Source: Batkoa obscura (lineage: Eukaryota > Entomophthoromycota > Entomophthoromycetes > Entomophthorales > Batkoaceae). Taken from it: a stretch of 64,000 bases of DNA. The translations under genes and the position numbers were made by a program. Location: assembly GCA_030770535.1 (NCBI GenBank), contig JASVEC010000003.1:1736001-1800000 (forward strand), read 5' to 3'. The notes below the pieces were generated by a model. That model ran no database searches and was not told the origin of the DNA. It worked only from the letters and a program-made list of their open reading frames with translations. Positions 1-11,725 of this stretch are shown piece by piece; position 1 is the first letter of the stretch; each line of letters begins with the position of its first letter.

Positions 1-1739
1 GTCAAATACTTGACGATTTCGACAAACATCATGGATTTGTCCACGATCTAATGGTCAAGGTATGATAGAGGATTAGTTTTTAAATGACAATATGAGTATC
101 TTAAAATTTTTAGTACAATTAACAATTTATTATGAAATTTAACTCAAAATAATTTAATTTAATGAAATTAAAATTTTTAAAATACCAAGGTTATGATTAC
201 TAGTAATATTGGAATAAAGTAACAAATGTGTAATAATTTTATAATATAACATTCAATAACTCCTAACTATAATCAATTATTTGAATTATTAGTAGTAAAT
301 AACAAAATTAACGAAAAGAAATTTAAATTCTATCTGAGGCTGTCTTATCGTAATCAAGAGTATGAAAGTAGAGAACAGCTACACAGAAATACTAATCCAA
401 TAAAACAGTGGCAGTATTCAAATCCAAACAATCAGAAGAATAAAACGCCCGCCTTTTAAGCTAATCTTATTAATGATAATTCTTAAGAAAAAAGCCCTCA
501 TTCAAATATACTAAATATCCCTAATGTTTAGTATATTATTATGATTTTTTTATTTGAAATTAAACTTACGTCACAAAACAATTGTGAATATATTTATTTT
601 TAGAATGATATTTTAATATTTACGAGTATACTACTGTAAATATTGGATGATATTCAATTAGTAATTGCACTAGTTGTAAAATAGCCCTTTGCTTTAAAGC
701 CCCTATCAAATACTTTTTTTATACATAAGTCCAATGAATCTAATGAACATCATCTAGCATAAACGCAATTAAATGTTACATGTGAGATTGAAAATAAATG
801 TAATTGAGTAAAGTCATTTTAATTCTAAACTTTATTTTAATTTCATGAGCTGTTAACTTAAAGCTTAAATTAAAAATTAAAAATTAAAAATTAAAAATTA
901 GAAATTAGAAATGAAAGTTTTTTATCTAATGAAATCACTAAGTAGTAAATCTTTCATTTCCATCCAATAATTTCCTACAGTCAGACTACATATTTAAGAT
1001 CATTTGTGCTTAAAATTTAACTTCAGCTTTAGATACCAAGTTATAATTTTTTTTATCGCCTATAAATCTCATTTCGCTTGAAGCTTATTACTGATGCTGC
1101 TATTTTCTTGTGCATAATGTGTCACTTTTAGAATAAACCACTATATTTTTTACATAAAATCATATACAATTTTGTATACATGTGCTACGTTAAGGGTTTG
1201 AAGCCTTGTTTTTATTTATAATTTATTAATAATTATTTTAGCTATATAATCCAAAGTTAATAATATCAGTTTTATGAAACCTATTAGACAAAATTGCCTA
1301 GGTGACTCATCTATTAAGAATAAAACCATCTGCAAAGTTTAAGTGACAAAAGTGAAACATACTATAAAGTCCAAGTTTGATTGGTCATATTTTAATTTGA
1401 ATCCAATGACTTTCTTCTTTGGGTCAGTGACATAATATTAGCCTCATAACAAAGCCAATTAAAGTGGATTTGAAGGAAATGTGTGATCATACTGAGCAAA
1501 TGGTTGACTTTGTTAAAATATGAACTGAAAGTGTTTGGATTTTACTAGAAGGAATTTAAAATACGATCAATTTGTTAATGCTAACAGTGTGCTATTTTAA
1601 GCTAATCAAATTAATTTAATATGATGGTGACTCATAATTCAAAAAAATCTGATGATTTGGGATTGGTATATAAAGCCTTTAAAGGTTTCATTTAAATATT
1701 ATTTAATTTTACTCAAAGAAGATATTTTACTACTTATCA
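1..1739. other. AT-rich intergenic region upstream of the LARP1-like gene
   Basis: No reading frame or RNA gene is recognisable here. The region is strongly AT-rich with many homopolymer runs. It includes a short tandem AAAATT-type repeat at about 866-909. The last few hundred bases should hold the promoter of the LARP1-like gene, but no specific element could be assigned. Confidence 0.6.
866..909. repeat. Short tandem repeat, AAAATT-type hexamer units
   Basis: About seven consecutive copies of a six-base unit read as AATTAAA/AATTAGA, with the last copies diverged. It is a simple microsatellite in intergenic DNA with no evident function. Confidence 0.7.
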
Positions 1740-3566
1740 ATGGCATCTGTTGAAACCCCATTAAGCCCTGCTCTTAATTCTGCTACCAGCGCTCCATATA
1801 GTGCTGCTGCTAAAGTAGGAGTCAACAATGCTGAAACAAAAAAACGTATGCCTGGTGGCGATGTTCCACCTGAGCTTCCTTTCCCAACTAATTTAGAGGA
1901 ACTCATGTTTTCTATTCGTAAGCAAGTTGAGTGGTATTTTAGCACTACTAACCTTTGTCGTGATGTGTATTTCCGTAAACAAATGGACAGCAAAGGCTAT
2001 GTACCTCTTAGTTTAATTGTCAGCTTTCCTCGTATCACTAAGCTTTGTTCTGATGTTGCTTTTGTTCATATGGTACTCAAGCAAAGTAAAATACTCGACG
2101 TAAAAGACATGGCTGTTCGTGTTAAGCATGATTGGGAGCAATGGTTATACCCTGAAAATAGTAAGAGTTCACGTTCTGTATCCAAACAATCAAAGGTAAC
2201 AATTGAGGAGCCTCAACAAAGTACTCCATCATTCAAAACCTATGCTCCGCTCTCACCAGCTATTCGCCCTGGTGCATATCGCAAAACTGGACAGCATAGT
2301 GCAACTAACTCTCCAGCAATTAACCCTAAGTTTAAAAGTGCTGATGACGACGATTTGTTTCAATTGGACGAGGAGCTCTCTTCTAGCGATATCGCTAAGT
2401 ATCATCATTCCGATGACGAATATACCAGTGATGAAGATATCACTGATGAACAAGTATCTTCACTTATTATTGTTACTCAACGTAGACGTGACCGCCCTCA
2501 TGTCGCTTATGAGCGTAAAGCTATCAATGATGAATTTAACCAAATTATTAAAGACGGATTGTACTATTACCAAAAGGACATTCATAAGAAAGCCCCCGCG
2601 CCTACCGATAAGCCAAGTAACATCAAAGTAGACACCGTAAACGAAGATGAATTCCAAAAAATTCAATCTACCCTCTCTATAAGCGACGTTGCCAAGGTTA
2701 AGAAAGTACCACGTAAATCTAAGCGTAACCAATTCTTCTCACCAAAGTTTATTCCTATCAGAGATCAAGGTCCCAATGTTCCCCCTCTTGGAAGTTCATT
2801 AGGCGCCGGGTCACAAGCCCACGCTATCAAACATCGCGATACTCGTCGTCATGGTGCTGAAAACCCTGTTGGTTGGGTAATGGGAACTGAACCTCATGAT
2901 CCAGAAGCAGCAACTCCACCTTCCTCCTTCTCTAAAAGTTATGGTAAGAGTTTTGGTAACGATGGATCAATCGCAGCATCTTATGGAAAATCATTCCCTG
3001 CTTTTGAGCACCCAAGTCATGAACTTTTACGTGAAAACAACTTTAGACAGCATAAATTTTATCGCTTCCATGATAAAGCCATCAAAGAACGTAAGCGTTT
3101 AGGAGCTGGACATTCTCAAGAAATGAATACGCTTTTCCGTTTCTGGTCTCACTTCTTACGTAAGCATTTCAACAAAAAGATGTACCGCGAATTCAAGAAA
3201 TTAGCACTTGAGGATGCTGAAGCCAACTACCATTATGGTCTTGAGTGCCTCTTCCGTTTCTACTCTTATGGGCTTGAAAAGAAATACCGCACCCATATCT
3301 TTAAAGACTTCCAAGAGATGACTTTAATCGACTATGAACGTGGTGAACTTTATGGACTTGAAAAATTTTGGGCTTATCTTTACTACCGCCCAGACAAAGA
3401 TTCCCTTACTTTAGATATTAATCCTAAATTACAAGAAATCCTTAAAAAATTCCCAGATCTCGATTCATTTAAAAAAGCAAATGCTGAAAAGAAAAGTGCC
3501 AAAGCAAGTAGCATCAGTCCCTTAAAGCAATCTATCCCTCACTCTGTCAAGAAAGTCACCAAATAA
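1740..3566 (+). CDS. LARP1-like La-motif RNA-binding protein
   Basis: Single-exon gene of 608 aa. A La motif lies at about residues 52-137 and includes the segment [11 protein letters not shown], typical of the La winged-helix RNA-binding fold. Near the C-terminus (about 428-551) are tandem DM15 repeats with the pattern [27 protein letters not shown] and [13 protein letters not shown]. La motif plus DM15 boxes is the architecture of LARP1, which in animals and plants binds mRNA 5' ends and controls translation of ribosomal-protein mRNAs. Yeast Sro9/Slf1 keep only the La motif, so this fungus has the fuller version. The middle (about 140-420) is low-complexity and acidic. Codon choice is somewhat richer in C-ending codons than the neighbours, which may reflect high expression. 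The family call is firm; the cap/TOP-mRNA role is inferred. Confidence 0.93.
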   Translation: MASVETPLSPALNSATSAPYSAAAKVGVNNAETKKRMPGGDVPPELPFPTNLEELMFSIRKQVEWYFSTTNLCRDVYFRKQMDSKGYVPLSLIVSFPRITKLCSDVAFVHMVLKQSKILDVKDMAVRVKHDWEQWLYPENSKSSRSVSKQSKVTIEEPQQSTPSFKTYAPLSPAIRPGAYRKTGQHSATNSPAINPKFKSADDDDLFQLDEELSSSDIAKYHHSDDEYTSDEDITDEQVSSLIIVTQRRRDRPHVAYERKAINDEFNQIIKDGLYYYQKDIHKKAPAPTDKPSNIKVDTVNEDEFQKIQSTLSISDVAKVKKVPRKSKRNQFFSPKFIPIRDQGPNVPPLGSSLGAGSQAHAIKHRDTRRHGAENPVGWVMGTEPHDPEAATPPSSFSKSYGKSFGNDGSIAASYGKSFPAFEHPSHELLRENNFRQHKFYRFHDKAIKERKRLGAGHSQEMNTLFRFWSHFLRKHFNKKMYREFKKLALEDAEANYHYGLECLFRFYSYGLEKKYRTHIFKDFQEMTLIDYERGELYGLEKFWAYLYYRPDKDSLTLDINPKLQEILKKFPDLDSFKKANAEKKSAKASSISPLKQSIPHSVKKVTK

Positions 3567-6049
3567 GACTTCTGTTTCTTTACTAATCCAAAAATGCTAA
3601 ATACTAATAAAAATACAAAACTAATAAAAAATACAAAATAAAAGGATAAAAATAAACTTTATTGTTTTTGTGTTTAATTAAGTTTTACTTTAATTAATAC
3701 TTTATATGTGATCAAAGGAGCCATAGCATTAAAAATTTAGTATACAAAATACAATATCAAACCTTTTCTGTATATTGTTTAGATCTAGTTCTTTTAGAGT
3801 TTGGGTAAACTTGAGCAAAAAAGTAATTTTTGCATTATTACCTATATCTAAAAATTTGTAATGAATCAATACTAGGAGAGCCATTGTTCCAATTATTTCT
3901 ACAGACAGTAATGCCAGTATAAAAACTGATTTTAAATACAAAGAATGATTCTAGATTTTTAAAAAATGTTAGTTTTAAATGGGGATTTATACTAATATTG
4001 TACTATATGAATAATACTTAGCTGTATTATAAGCTAACAAGTACCAGCAGGTTAAAATAATAGTCAAAATGATTACCTGAATAAATTTACCAAGTACTTG
4101 GAGGAAAAAAGTAATAGAGAGAAGGATTGTGGTGATCTTAAAAATAGTAAAATAATTCTATTATCCATTTGTATTAATGACCATGTCATAAGAAATAACA
4201 GTATCAAATGAATTAAAATAATGTTATTTACTATTTTTATCCTACTCTACTAAGTTTTATATACTAATTTAAACTTTTAATTAAACTAAAAATGCTATAA
4301 ATTTAAACTCAGTAAAGTTGTAATTTATTTTTAAAGTTATTACTTTCTTTACACACACCATAACTTTTCATGATCTATATGTAAAAAAGGGGAATGGAGC
4401 ATGAGTAGTAAGGAAAGAGTACATGTAAAGGAAATATGTGAGTTATTTAAAAATAGTATAGAAACTAAAGTAAATGAAATTTGAAGGTATGCTTTCACAA
4501 TGTTTATAAATACCATTTAAACTAATTGTTAGTAAAAGGTTAAAGCTTTAAGTTCTACACTAAAATATTTGATATAAGGATTACATATCATATGCATTAA
4601 AACATAATTAACTAGCTTTCTAGAAATAGAATAGATACTTATAAGTCCAAAATCTGACCCTGAAAATAAGGTAGAATTATACTAAAACTTATTTTATAGT
4701 TTATATAATGTTAGTACATTATATTTTTATAGTAGTAAACTATTTCAAAGCTCAATATGTTTTTATTTAAAGATCTTACTTCTTTTTTCAAAATTTAAGC
4801 TGTTTAAAAATGGACAAAATATAGTACAAGAATGGTACTCCAATCTGCCAAAATTTGAGAATGGACGTTTATCTCATAATATGAAGAGTATAATTTATCT
4901 ACTGTGGTAACAACCAAGCTCTTCTTCTACACTTAAAAATAGCTTTTAAAAGGGTAATACAACCACTATGATCAAAAGAAGAATTCACAATATCTTCAAA
5001 GGACCCAAAAGCCTTGATTTTGAATAGTTTAAGAAATCTAAAGAATAAATTAAGGTTAAACATAATGGTATCTAGAAATTGAACCAGTATCCTTGAAAAT
5101 AATATACATTTTTATTGTTTATAGACTCCGAAGTTTTATTTCCATGTATAAATTATTTATTTTATCAATTTATTATTTAATAGATTTGTTATGATTGTGT
5201 AAATTCGAATGGCATTCCTTATAAAATATTGTAATAAACAAATTTAAATTCAAATCCCAGCTTTAAACTTGCAGCCAAGATAGTGATTTCACTTTAAATC
5301 ACGAATGTTTTATAAAAACTAAAGCTAAACATAACAAAACGCAAAATAGAAGGCGCAATGCACACTTTTGTGACTTAAACTAAAATGCACAGAAGAAATG
5401 AAGTATATTAGGCCTTTTTTAACGATTAGCTCAAGCTCAAGTTTGAATCTTACCATTAATTGGTAATACGTTTGTCTATTACTTTACTTAATCGAGTCTA
5501 TTTACTTTAGTATAAAAGCATATTTTAAGTAAAGACAGATTATTTATTACCAGAAAACTAGATATTATGTGATGACTTGGCTTAATTTAGTAATCATAGA
5601 ATAATTAAACGATCCCTGATTGTGCTTAATAAGTTATGGTTCTACATAAACATTAATAAGGTTTTTAATTTAAATAGATATCTTTGTCTTTCTTAACAAT
5701 AACGAAAGAAATTGAAAATAGTCAAGTATATTAATAATCTAAATATATTTAGTCTTTACTTATTAACTAAAAACGGTATAATATGTTAAATATATTTGAT
5801 CTATCGTTAATATTCTCAAGTTAATTTACCATTCTTTTTTCAAGCACAAATTCAATCTAGCTTTTAAACTAAAATATTGTTAACAAATTAAGTAAAAATA
5901 ATTTTACTGTAACTCAGCAATCTATTATTTCTAAACTTAAAATAATAAACACAACTTATGATCAAAAGAATATTATCCCTAAAAGTATATAAGTAATCGT
6001 TTTGGGTATTTGTTTCTATTTTTTTATTATTTTTATTGAATTTATGTAA
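3567..6049. other. Intergenic region, no gene recognised
   Basis: About 2.5 kb of AT-rich DNA with no convincing reading frame on either strand. A 70-codon minus-strand frame near 3729-3941 starts at TTG rather than ATG and was not accepted. No repeat or structured RNA was identified. Confidence 0.55.
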
Positions 6050-6607
6050 ATGGGAAAAATGATGTTTAGCAAAAAGAAGCGTGCTAAAGTAGTTAAAATA
6101 ATACATCCAAAAAGTAATCAACGGTATGAGGAAATGTTAATAGTAAAGGACCTTATTGATGAGATTACTTTTATGCTATATGAGATTGAGGCTACCCGTA
6201 CTAGTATTATGAATGATCATAAGTTTCTAGATCCCAGTTATACAAACCTTGATTCGGATACTAGTTCGGATACACAAAAGAACTTTTTATGTGATTTTAA
6301 TCATAGCTCCACCGTATTTTCCAAAAAAACACCCACCATGATATCGAAAATTAATGATAAAATTAAAACTAATAGAAGATTCATTAGTTTCAAAAATAAA
6401 GCTAAAAGCTGGCTTAATGTCAAACACCATCAAGATGAGGTTCAGATATTGAATGTGTTATCTCTTGTTTGTGATACTTTCCGTGAAGATATTAGGAAAA
6501 AAGGATTTGATTCCATCCTTTATTATGGTTATATCCCTGAAGTCCCTCAAGGAACTATTTATATTACACTCACTCCTTCTATTCTAACCGATGAATTCCT
6601 TTGTTAA
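6050..6607 (+). CDS. Orphan protein of 185 aa, function unknown
   Basis: Single-exon open frame starting at ATG 6050. I do not recognise the family. The N-terminus is basic (MGKMMFSKKKRAKVVK), the middle (about residues 60-80) is rich in Asp/Ser, and a second basic patch lies near 100-125. The C-terminal third (about 128-185) is more hydrophobic and looks folded, with ILNVLSLVCDTFREDIRKKG followed by a probable strand-rich segment. There is no signal peptide or membrane segment. It stands alone between two long intergenic regions. The length of the frame in such AT-rich DNA argues that it is real; it may be lineage-specific. Confidence 0.6.
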   Translation: MGKMMFSKKKRAKVVKIIHPKSNQRYEEMLIVKDLIDEITFMLYEIEATRTSIMNDHKFLDPSYTNLDSDTSSDTQKNFLCDFNHSSTVFSKKTPTMISKINDKIKTNRRFISFKNKAKSWLNVKHHQDEVQILNVLSLVCDTFREDIRKKGFDSILYYGYIPEVPQGTIYITLTPSILTDEFLC

Positions 6608-7239
6608 TACTAACTCTAATAAAATTACATTTCATTTGACGATGTTCTATAGCTATGGCTGAACATTTCAATTTTTATTTTTATTTTTATTATTTATTGG
6701 GTCGTGTAATTAAAAACTATATTTTAAACCGACATATTGTGTTAAAAGTTGATAAATGAATATAAATAAATAATATACAAATCCAGGTTCACTATAAACC
6801 ATTTTTTCATTATAATTTCATCAAAAATCATATAAAATATTCAAACCACTATTATTAAAACAGAGGATTCAAAAAGGGTATAACTAAAATTCAAACCTTT
6901 GTATAAATCCATTATTTTAAAAGTTTAAATTTTATTATCTAGTCTGTTTTGCTTTAATAGTAATAACTTCAACATTTTGAATTATTTAAAAAAATTTAAA
7001 GTGTAAAACATTGGAAATTAGCTCAAACCTTTAATAAAATTTATTTTTGTCATGATTATGGCATTTTGTAAAAAAATAAAGTTTTTATTATAGAAACTAA
7101 TTATAGATATATTTTATAAATTTTTAAAGTATCGTTCAAGGGTAAATTAGGATCCGAATCAAGAGAATTCCAATAAAAGTATTCATTCTTATTCATTGAA
7201 AAGTATCATTAATAAACTTTCATATGTATAGAAGGCATA

Positions 7240-7338
7240 TGGGGATGTTTTTTTGGCTTCATTATTTATACATTTTTTAAGCACTGTTTGAATGGAAAGA
7301 TTGTTAGTAAAATTCTTAAACAAAAAAATACATCCTCA
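7240..7338 (+). mobile_element. MITE-like element, copy 1 (about 99 bp, TA-flanked)
   Basis: The copy begins TGGGGATGTTTTTTTGG and ends with the near-complement of that sequence (ACATCCTCA), with TA on both sides. Five other copies occur in this window. The short length, terminal inverted repeats, lack of coding capacity and TA flanks suggest a non-autonomous Tc1/mariner-type element. The body is almost identical to copy 2 nearby, over about 70 bases, in inverse orientation. Confidence 0.75.
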
Positions 7339-7533
7339 TATAATGCTTACTCTAACTTGATTTTAAGTTGGTCCTAACATTGAAGCAACTGTCTTACTTT
7401 ATAGAATATTGAATCTAGCATTTTAAACTAAAAATGGTTCAGAATACTTATCCTCTATAAGTTAACGTCAATCACTTATTGATTTAATATTCTTTTTGAT
7501 TGAAATTTGTTGATTTTAAAGTTCATGATCAAA

Positions 7534-7635
7534 TGGGGATATATTTTTGTGTTTAAGAATTTTACTAACAATCTTTCCATTCAAACAGTGCTTAAAAAAT
7601 GTATAAAATAATGAAGCCAAAAATAAACACCCTCA
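7534..7635 (-). mobile_element. MITE-like element, copy 2 (inverted relative to copy 1)
   Basis: This is the reverse complement of copy 1, with a nearly identical body including GTTTAAGAATTTTACTAACA. The ends are slightly degraded and the TA flanks are no longer clear (AA and AA). Copies 1 and 2 face each other across about 195 bp, so the whole 7.24-7.64 kb interval could fold back. Confidence 0.75.
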
Positions 7636-7675
7636 AATAATCATCAAATTCAGGGATAATCAAAAATGAAGTGAG

Positions 7676-7712
7676 ATTGGAATTGAAATTGAAATTGAAA
7701 TTAAATTGAAAT
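7676..7712. repeat. Microsatellite, GAAATT-type units
   Basis: Several consecutive units of TTGGAATTGAAATTGAAATT type. It is a simple repeat in an intergenic region. Confidence 0.6.
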
Positions 7713-8008
7713 ATTAATAGATGTAAAAGTTGGTTTGATGACTATATTTTACAATAAACATTAAATTAATATCACTTTGAAATAATCTTTATTAACTGTT
7801 GATTAATATATTGTAGACAATTAATAAAAAATCAAATAAAGTTATATCATATGTAGATGTTCAATTTTACAATTAATATAGAAAATAGTAAACAGGGTTA
7901 ATTCACGAAGATTCAAGTCATTAAAAAACAAATGATAAATGAAAAGAATCAAATTAATTAAAAACTTTACTGAAGTAAATTGTTTTATACTAATTGAACT
8001 AAGTTATT

Positions 8009-8915
8009 TTAATTTTCTATAGGGGTAGCCAAGTTATACATTTGAGCACCAACGGAGTAATCTTTACCTTCCACTCTTTCGATAGGTGGTGGAAAGTGTT
8101 CACGTTTAGATTTGTAATATTCTTCATGAACCGATCCCTCTTTAGCTGGATTATAAGTAAGATACAAAGCTTTACGAGATGTATTGGTAGTATTCTTATC
8201 TGATCTATGAGCTAAATAAGATCCAAATACAACTACATCACCCTATAAATTTATTAATAAAAAAAGGAAAAGATGTGATTAATTGGACTTACAACTTCAG
8301 CTTCAATATGGACCCAATTTTGTTTTTCACACCATTCTTTAGCTAAGGTGGTATCCTCTTCCATTGGTAATGTACCAAGTACATGTGATTTAGGTACTAA
8401 TTGCAAACAACCATTAGCAATGGTCATCTTATCTACAGCGTATAAAACAGTAACATGAGTACTTTGTCCAAGGTGAGTAAAGGTAGTGAAATCTTGATGA
8501 GCTAATAAAAAATCAAAATTATGAATAAAACAATCAAAATCAATTTACCTGGGAATCCATTTCCACCTGGCAACTTATAATTTAACTTTTCTTTAAAGAT
8601 AACATAAGGTTCACCAAACACTTGTTCTAAAAGACTGGATACACGTTGACCAGATACAAATTGAGCGACTGTTGATGAGTAAGGAGTAAAGTTTTCAGTA
8701 CGACATAATTTTCTTTTTCCAGTTTCATTATCTTTTTCAAAATAATGCATCCATTTTCCTTTTTCTTCGGGCCAATTATTGATTTCTTTACACCCTTCAA
8801 CTAATAATTCTTTACCCGATTGGTTTAAGAAATCTTTAAGAACTAAATAACCTTCACGGTCATAAAATTCTTTGTCTTCTTTAGATAAGACATAGTTAGT
8901 GTTTAAGAAATCCAT
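8009..8915 (-). CDS. PhyH-family Fe(II)/2-oxoglutarate dioxygenase, PhnY-like candidate
   Basis: Three exons (8549-8915, 8293-8501, 8009-8242) with GT-AG introns of 47 and 50 nt give an in-frame protein of 269 aa, the usual size for PhyH enzymes. The facial triad is visible: H124-x-D126 (in AHQDFTTFTH) and the distal H204 (in SYLAHRSDK). R215 is a good candidate for binding the 2-oxoglutarate carboxylate. The gene is divergent from a PhnZ-like gene across about 1 kb. In bacteria PhnY is a PhyH-fold dioxygenase that hydroxylates 2-aminoethylphosphonate, and PhnZ then cleaves the product. The family assignment is firm. The phosphonate substrate is inferred from the neighbour, and other PhyH substrates are possible. 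No signal peptide is present. Confidence 0.85.
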
Positions 8916-9963
8916 TTACTAAGATGAAAGATTAATTAAATTAAATTATAAAATGAAGTATGAACTTACTTTTAATTACTTTAAAATTGAAGTTTAATCA
9001 AATTAAAATTTACTCATTTATATACTTTTACATAGCTGTCAATTTTCTACACAGAAAGTTTACTCTATTGATATCATAAGAACCATTTTAAGCAATCACA
9101 ACCCGGTAGAAAAATTATTTAAATGGTTTAATAATGTCTATTTTGTATGTATTCGAATACAATAATCAAATAAATGTTGATTTTTAACCAACTATATCTA
9201 GTTTGAACCCACGTGCGAGTTTTGAAAATTTTGGTCAAGTCTGATTCTCTTCAAAATAAAATCTGTACTTTAAAAAAATGATTTATTGAAATAATGAAAT
9301 TTAAGCTTTCTACTTATTATGGATATGTATCTTGATTTTTTTTTAAAAACAAAGTTTATTAAAGTTTTTGAATTATTTATACTATACAACTTTGCGTTTT
9401 ATTTTACTTCAACATTTGGGTTACCTTTGTTATTATATCGTATACTTAACTATCTTTAAAATATCAACAATCCTTGGTTTATAGCAGATGAGTTTGAAAA
9501 AGATGAACTTAAATAACAACTAAAGATAAAAATAGAATCTGTTGTACTTCAAAATTATTAGTATTGCATTATATTTCATGTAAGAATAAATGATAACTGT
9601 TCATTAACAGTTGTTAAGGTTTAAAAATTGATCCTTATTGTTTATAAAATGAAACTACAACTAAATCAGTAAATAATAATAAATTACAAAGAAAAAGTTG
9701 ATTTAATTATATTACAATATATAACACAAGATAAATTTGTTCATTCCTATTTATAACCTCATTACTTATTTTCTATATACTAAATGATACAAATCATATT
9801 CAATTAAAACCTATAATTTTAAAATGTGATTAAAAAAATGGAACTTTTGAAATACAAAATTCGAAATTAAATCATTAATCTATCAATATTAACCAAAAAC
9901 TTTAAATTCCATTCCATTTTAACACTTATCACTTTATCACTTTTTCAAATTCAAAAATTTCCT
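8916..9963. promoter_or_regulatory. Divergent promoter region between the PhyH and PhnZ-like genes
   Basis: About 1 kb separates the two start codons, and nothing coding is visible in it. Both genes are transcribed outward, so shared control is possible. No specific operator could be picked out. Confidence 0.4.
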
Positions 9964-10686
9964 ATGGTCAATATAACTTTGAAACAAACCGCCGCCATTA
10001 AAGTCGCCAATAAACTATTTAAAATTTTAGAAGATGGTAGTGCAACTGAATATTTTGGCGAAAATATCTCCCAACTTGAACATTGTTTACAAGCAGCCCA
10101 ATTCGCTTTACTTGATAATTCTGATGATGAAACAATCATTGGTGCGCTTCTCCACGATATTGGTCAATTCTTATCCTTTGATGAGCGTCACACTATGTAT
10201 TCTGAAGAGATGGGCGATGGGGTTAAGGTGGGTGTAAAATCGCATGATAAATTAGGGGAAATTTATTTAAGAAATTTAGGCTTTTCAGAAAAAGTTTGTA
10301 TATTAGTTGGATCCCATGTAGAGGCTAAGAGGTATCTCACAGGTAAAGATAAGAGTTATCATAATAAATTGAGTCAAGCTAGTCAAGCATCGCTTAAGTG
10401 TCAGGTAAGTTCAATTCTATTTTATAGCTTATTTTGAACTTTTATTTTAAATTGCAAAAATGTAAAAAAAAGTGAAAATTAGTAAATTTTAAATTATTAG
10501 GGGGGACCATATACTGAAGAACAAGTAATTGAATTTGAAAAAGGAGCGTATGCAAAGGAAATTGTTAATATGAGACTTTGGGATGATCAAGCTAAAATTG
10601 AAAATTATCCAACAATGCCTTTGCAATTTTATGAACAAATGATTGTATATCATCTCATCAAATCACCTACTTTCAAAATAGAATAA
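9964..10686 (+). CDS. PhnZ-like HD-domain mixed-valence di-iron oxygenase
   Basis: Two exons (9964-10404 and 10501-10686; 96-nt GTAAGT...AG intron) encode 208 aa. The candidate metal ligands are H40, H64-D65 (in ALLHDIG), H94, H118 and D175. Tyr30/Glu33 precede H40, and K122 and S140 follow H118. The spacings Y-3-E-7-H-24-HD, and H to K (+4), S (+22) and D (+57), match those I recall for bacterial PhnZ (Y24, E27, H34, H58/D59, H104, K108, S126, D161). The LSQASQASL and QGGP segments are also typical. PhnZ cleaves 1-hydroxy-2-aminoethylphosphonate to glycine and phosphate using O2. TmpB, acting on the trimethylated analogue, is the closest alternative. One difference is Gln68 where I recall PhnZ having His (HDxGH). 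A cytosolic protein is expected. Confidence 0.88.
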
Positions 10687-11625
10687 ATCATCATTTTTAA
10701 TAAATGAAAACTTTTATTTTTTAGTTATAAAATTTAATTCTCATTATACTTTGTTTTTAAATTTTTAGATTTATTAACAATGATGGCTTATGATTTGAAT
10801 TGAATAGTTATTGTAATATAAATTAAGAGTACATAAGTTAAAATCTATATTTTTGTATTTTTGTATTTTTAACTTATCTTGTATAATTCTCTTGTGATTT
10901 TATTTAAGCTTTGAAATAATAAAATATATCGGAAATAAACTTTTTTTTTGTAATAAAGTTGAGTTTATTACACTAATTGAGTAAACATTTGGTTCCACTT
11001 AATAAAATGTGCAACTTTTAAAAATTTAATAAACACTTGTAATTTGTTATCATTTTTTTTATACTTAATAAAATTTGAACTTTATGTGTAACTGTTATCT
11101 AGAAATTATTTGTCCAATTTTTTCACAACCTTATTGTATTTTTTGTATAACATTGTCTGCTATTTATTGTCTTTGTTTATAAATAAACTTTTTTTAAAAA
11201 CAATTAGATTTTAAATTCATTCATTGATATCTAATAAAATACAAATTTTATTTTGTAATTTTAATTTTGTAATTTAATTGCAAATTATTAAAACTTTATT
11301 GCTTTTATAACTATAACTCATTTATTGTTTTAGATAATAGTACTCCCCAAGTTATTTTATTATATGTAAAGCTAATATAATATATAATAAAATAAAGACG
11401 ATGAACTCTCTTATTGTCATATTTTTATTATCATTATAATTTTATATTTATTGACATTTGATAGATTTCATTAACTGTCTCAACTTAGTTCATTAGATAA
11501 TATTTTAGAATATCAATTAATTTACTCTAAAAATTAGAATGAATCAAATAAAGTCCTCATTTATAGTTTATTTTAAATTTTTCTTAAATATCAATGACTA
11601 ATTAATAATATTATACTATTACATA
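10687..11625. other. AT-rich intergenic region, convergent 3' ends
   Basis: This lies between the 3' ends of the PhnZ-like gene and the multicopper oxidase gene. No coding frame was recognised. It presumably holds polyadenylation signals of both genes; many AATAAA-like strings are present but none can be assigned. Confidence 0.5.
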
Positions 11626-11725
11626 TGAGGATGTTTTTTTGGTTTCATCACTTTTTCCGTTTCTTAAGTGCTATTTGGGTAGAAAAATTGTTAATAAAAT
11701 TCTTGAACAAAAAGATACATCCCCA
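11626..11725 (+). mobile_element. MITE-like element, copy 3, inserted at the 3' end of the oxidase gene
   Basis: A 100-bp copy beginning TGAGGATGTTTTTTTGG and ending ACATCCCCA, with TA on each side; the right flank runs into a (TA)n tract. Read on the minus strand, its right half supplies the last codons and the TAG stop of the multicopper oxidase frame. Confidence 0.8.

Larger units (their letters stand above)
6608..8008. other. Intergenic region carrying two inverted short transposon copies
   Basis: There is no gene here. The region contains two copies of the roughly 100-bp TA-flanked inverted-repeat element (7240-7338 and 7534-7635) in opposite orientation, and a (GAAATT)n-like microsatellite near 7676-7712. 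Confidence 0.6.

Noticed and set aside
2203-2732. Alternative frames on both strands inside the LARP1-like gene
   Set aside because: They overlap a well-supported 608-aa frame and show no protein-like features.
3729-3941. Hydrophobic 70-codon minus-strand frame
   Set aside because: It begins at TTG, has no good internal Met and no family resemblance; chance frame.
8009-8915. Calling the PhyH protein a phytanoyl-CoA hydroxylase
   Set aside because: No peroxisomal targeting signal is visible (C-terminus TPIEN), and the PhnZ-like neighbour points to another substrate; only the family is certain.
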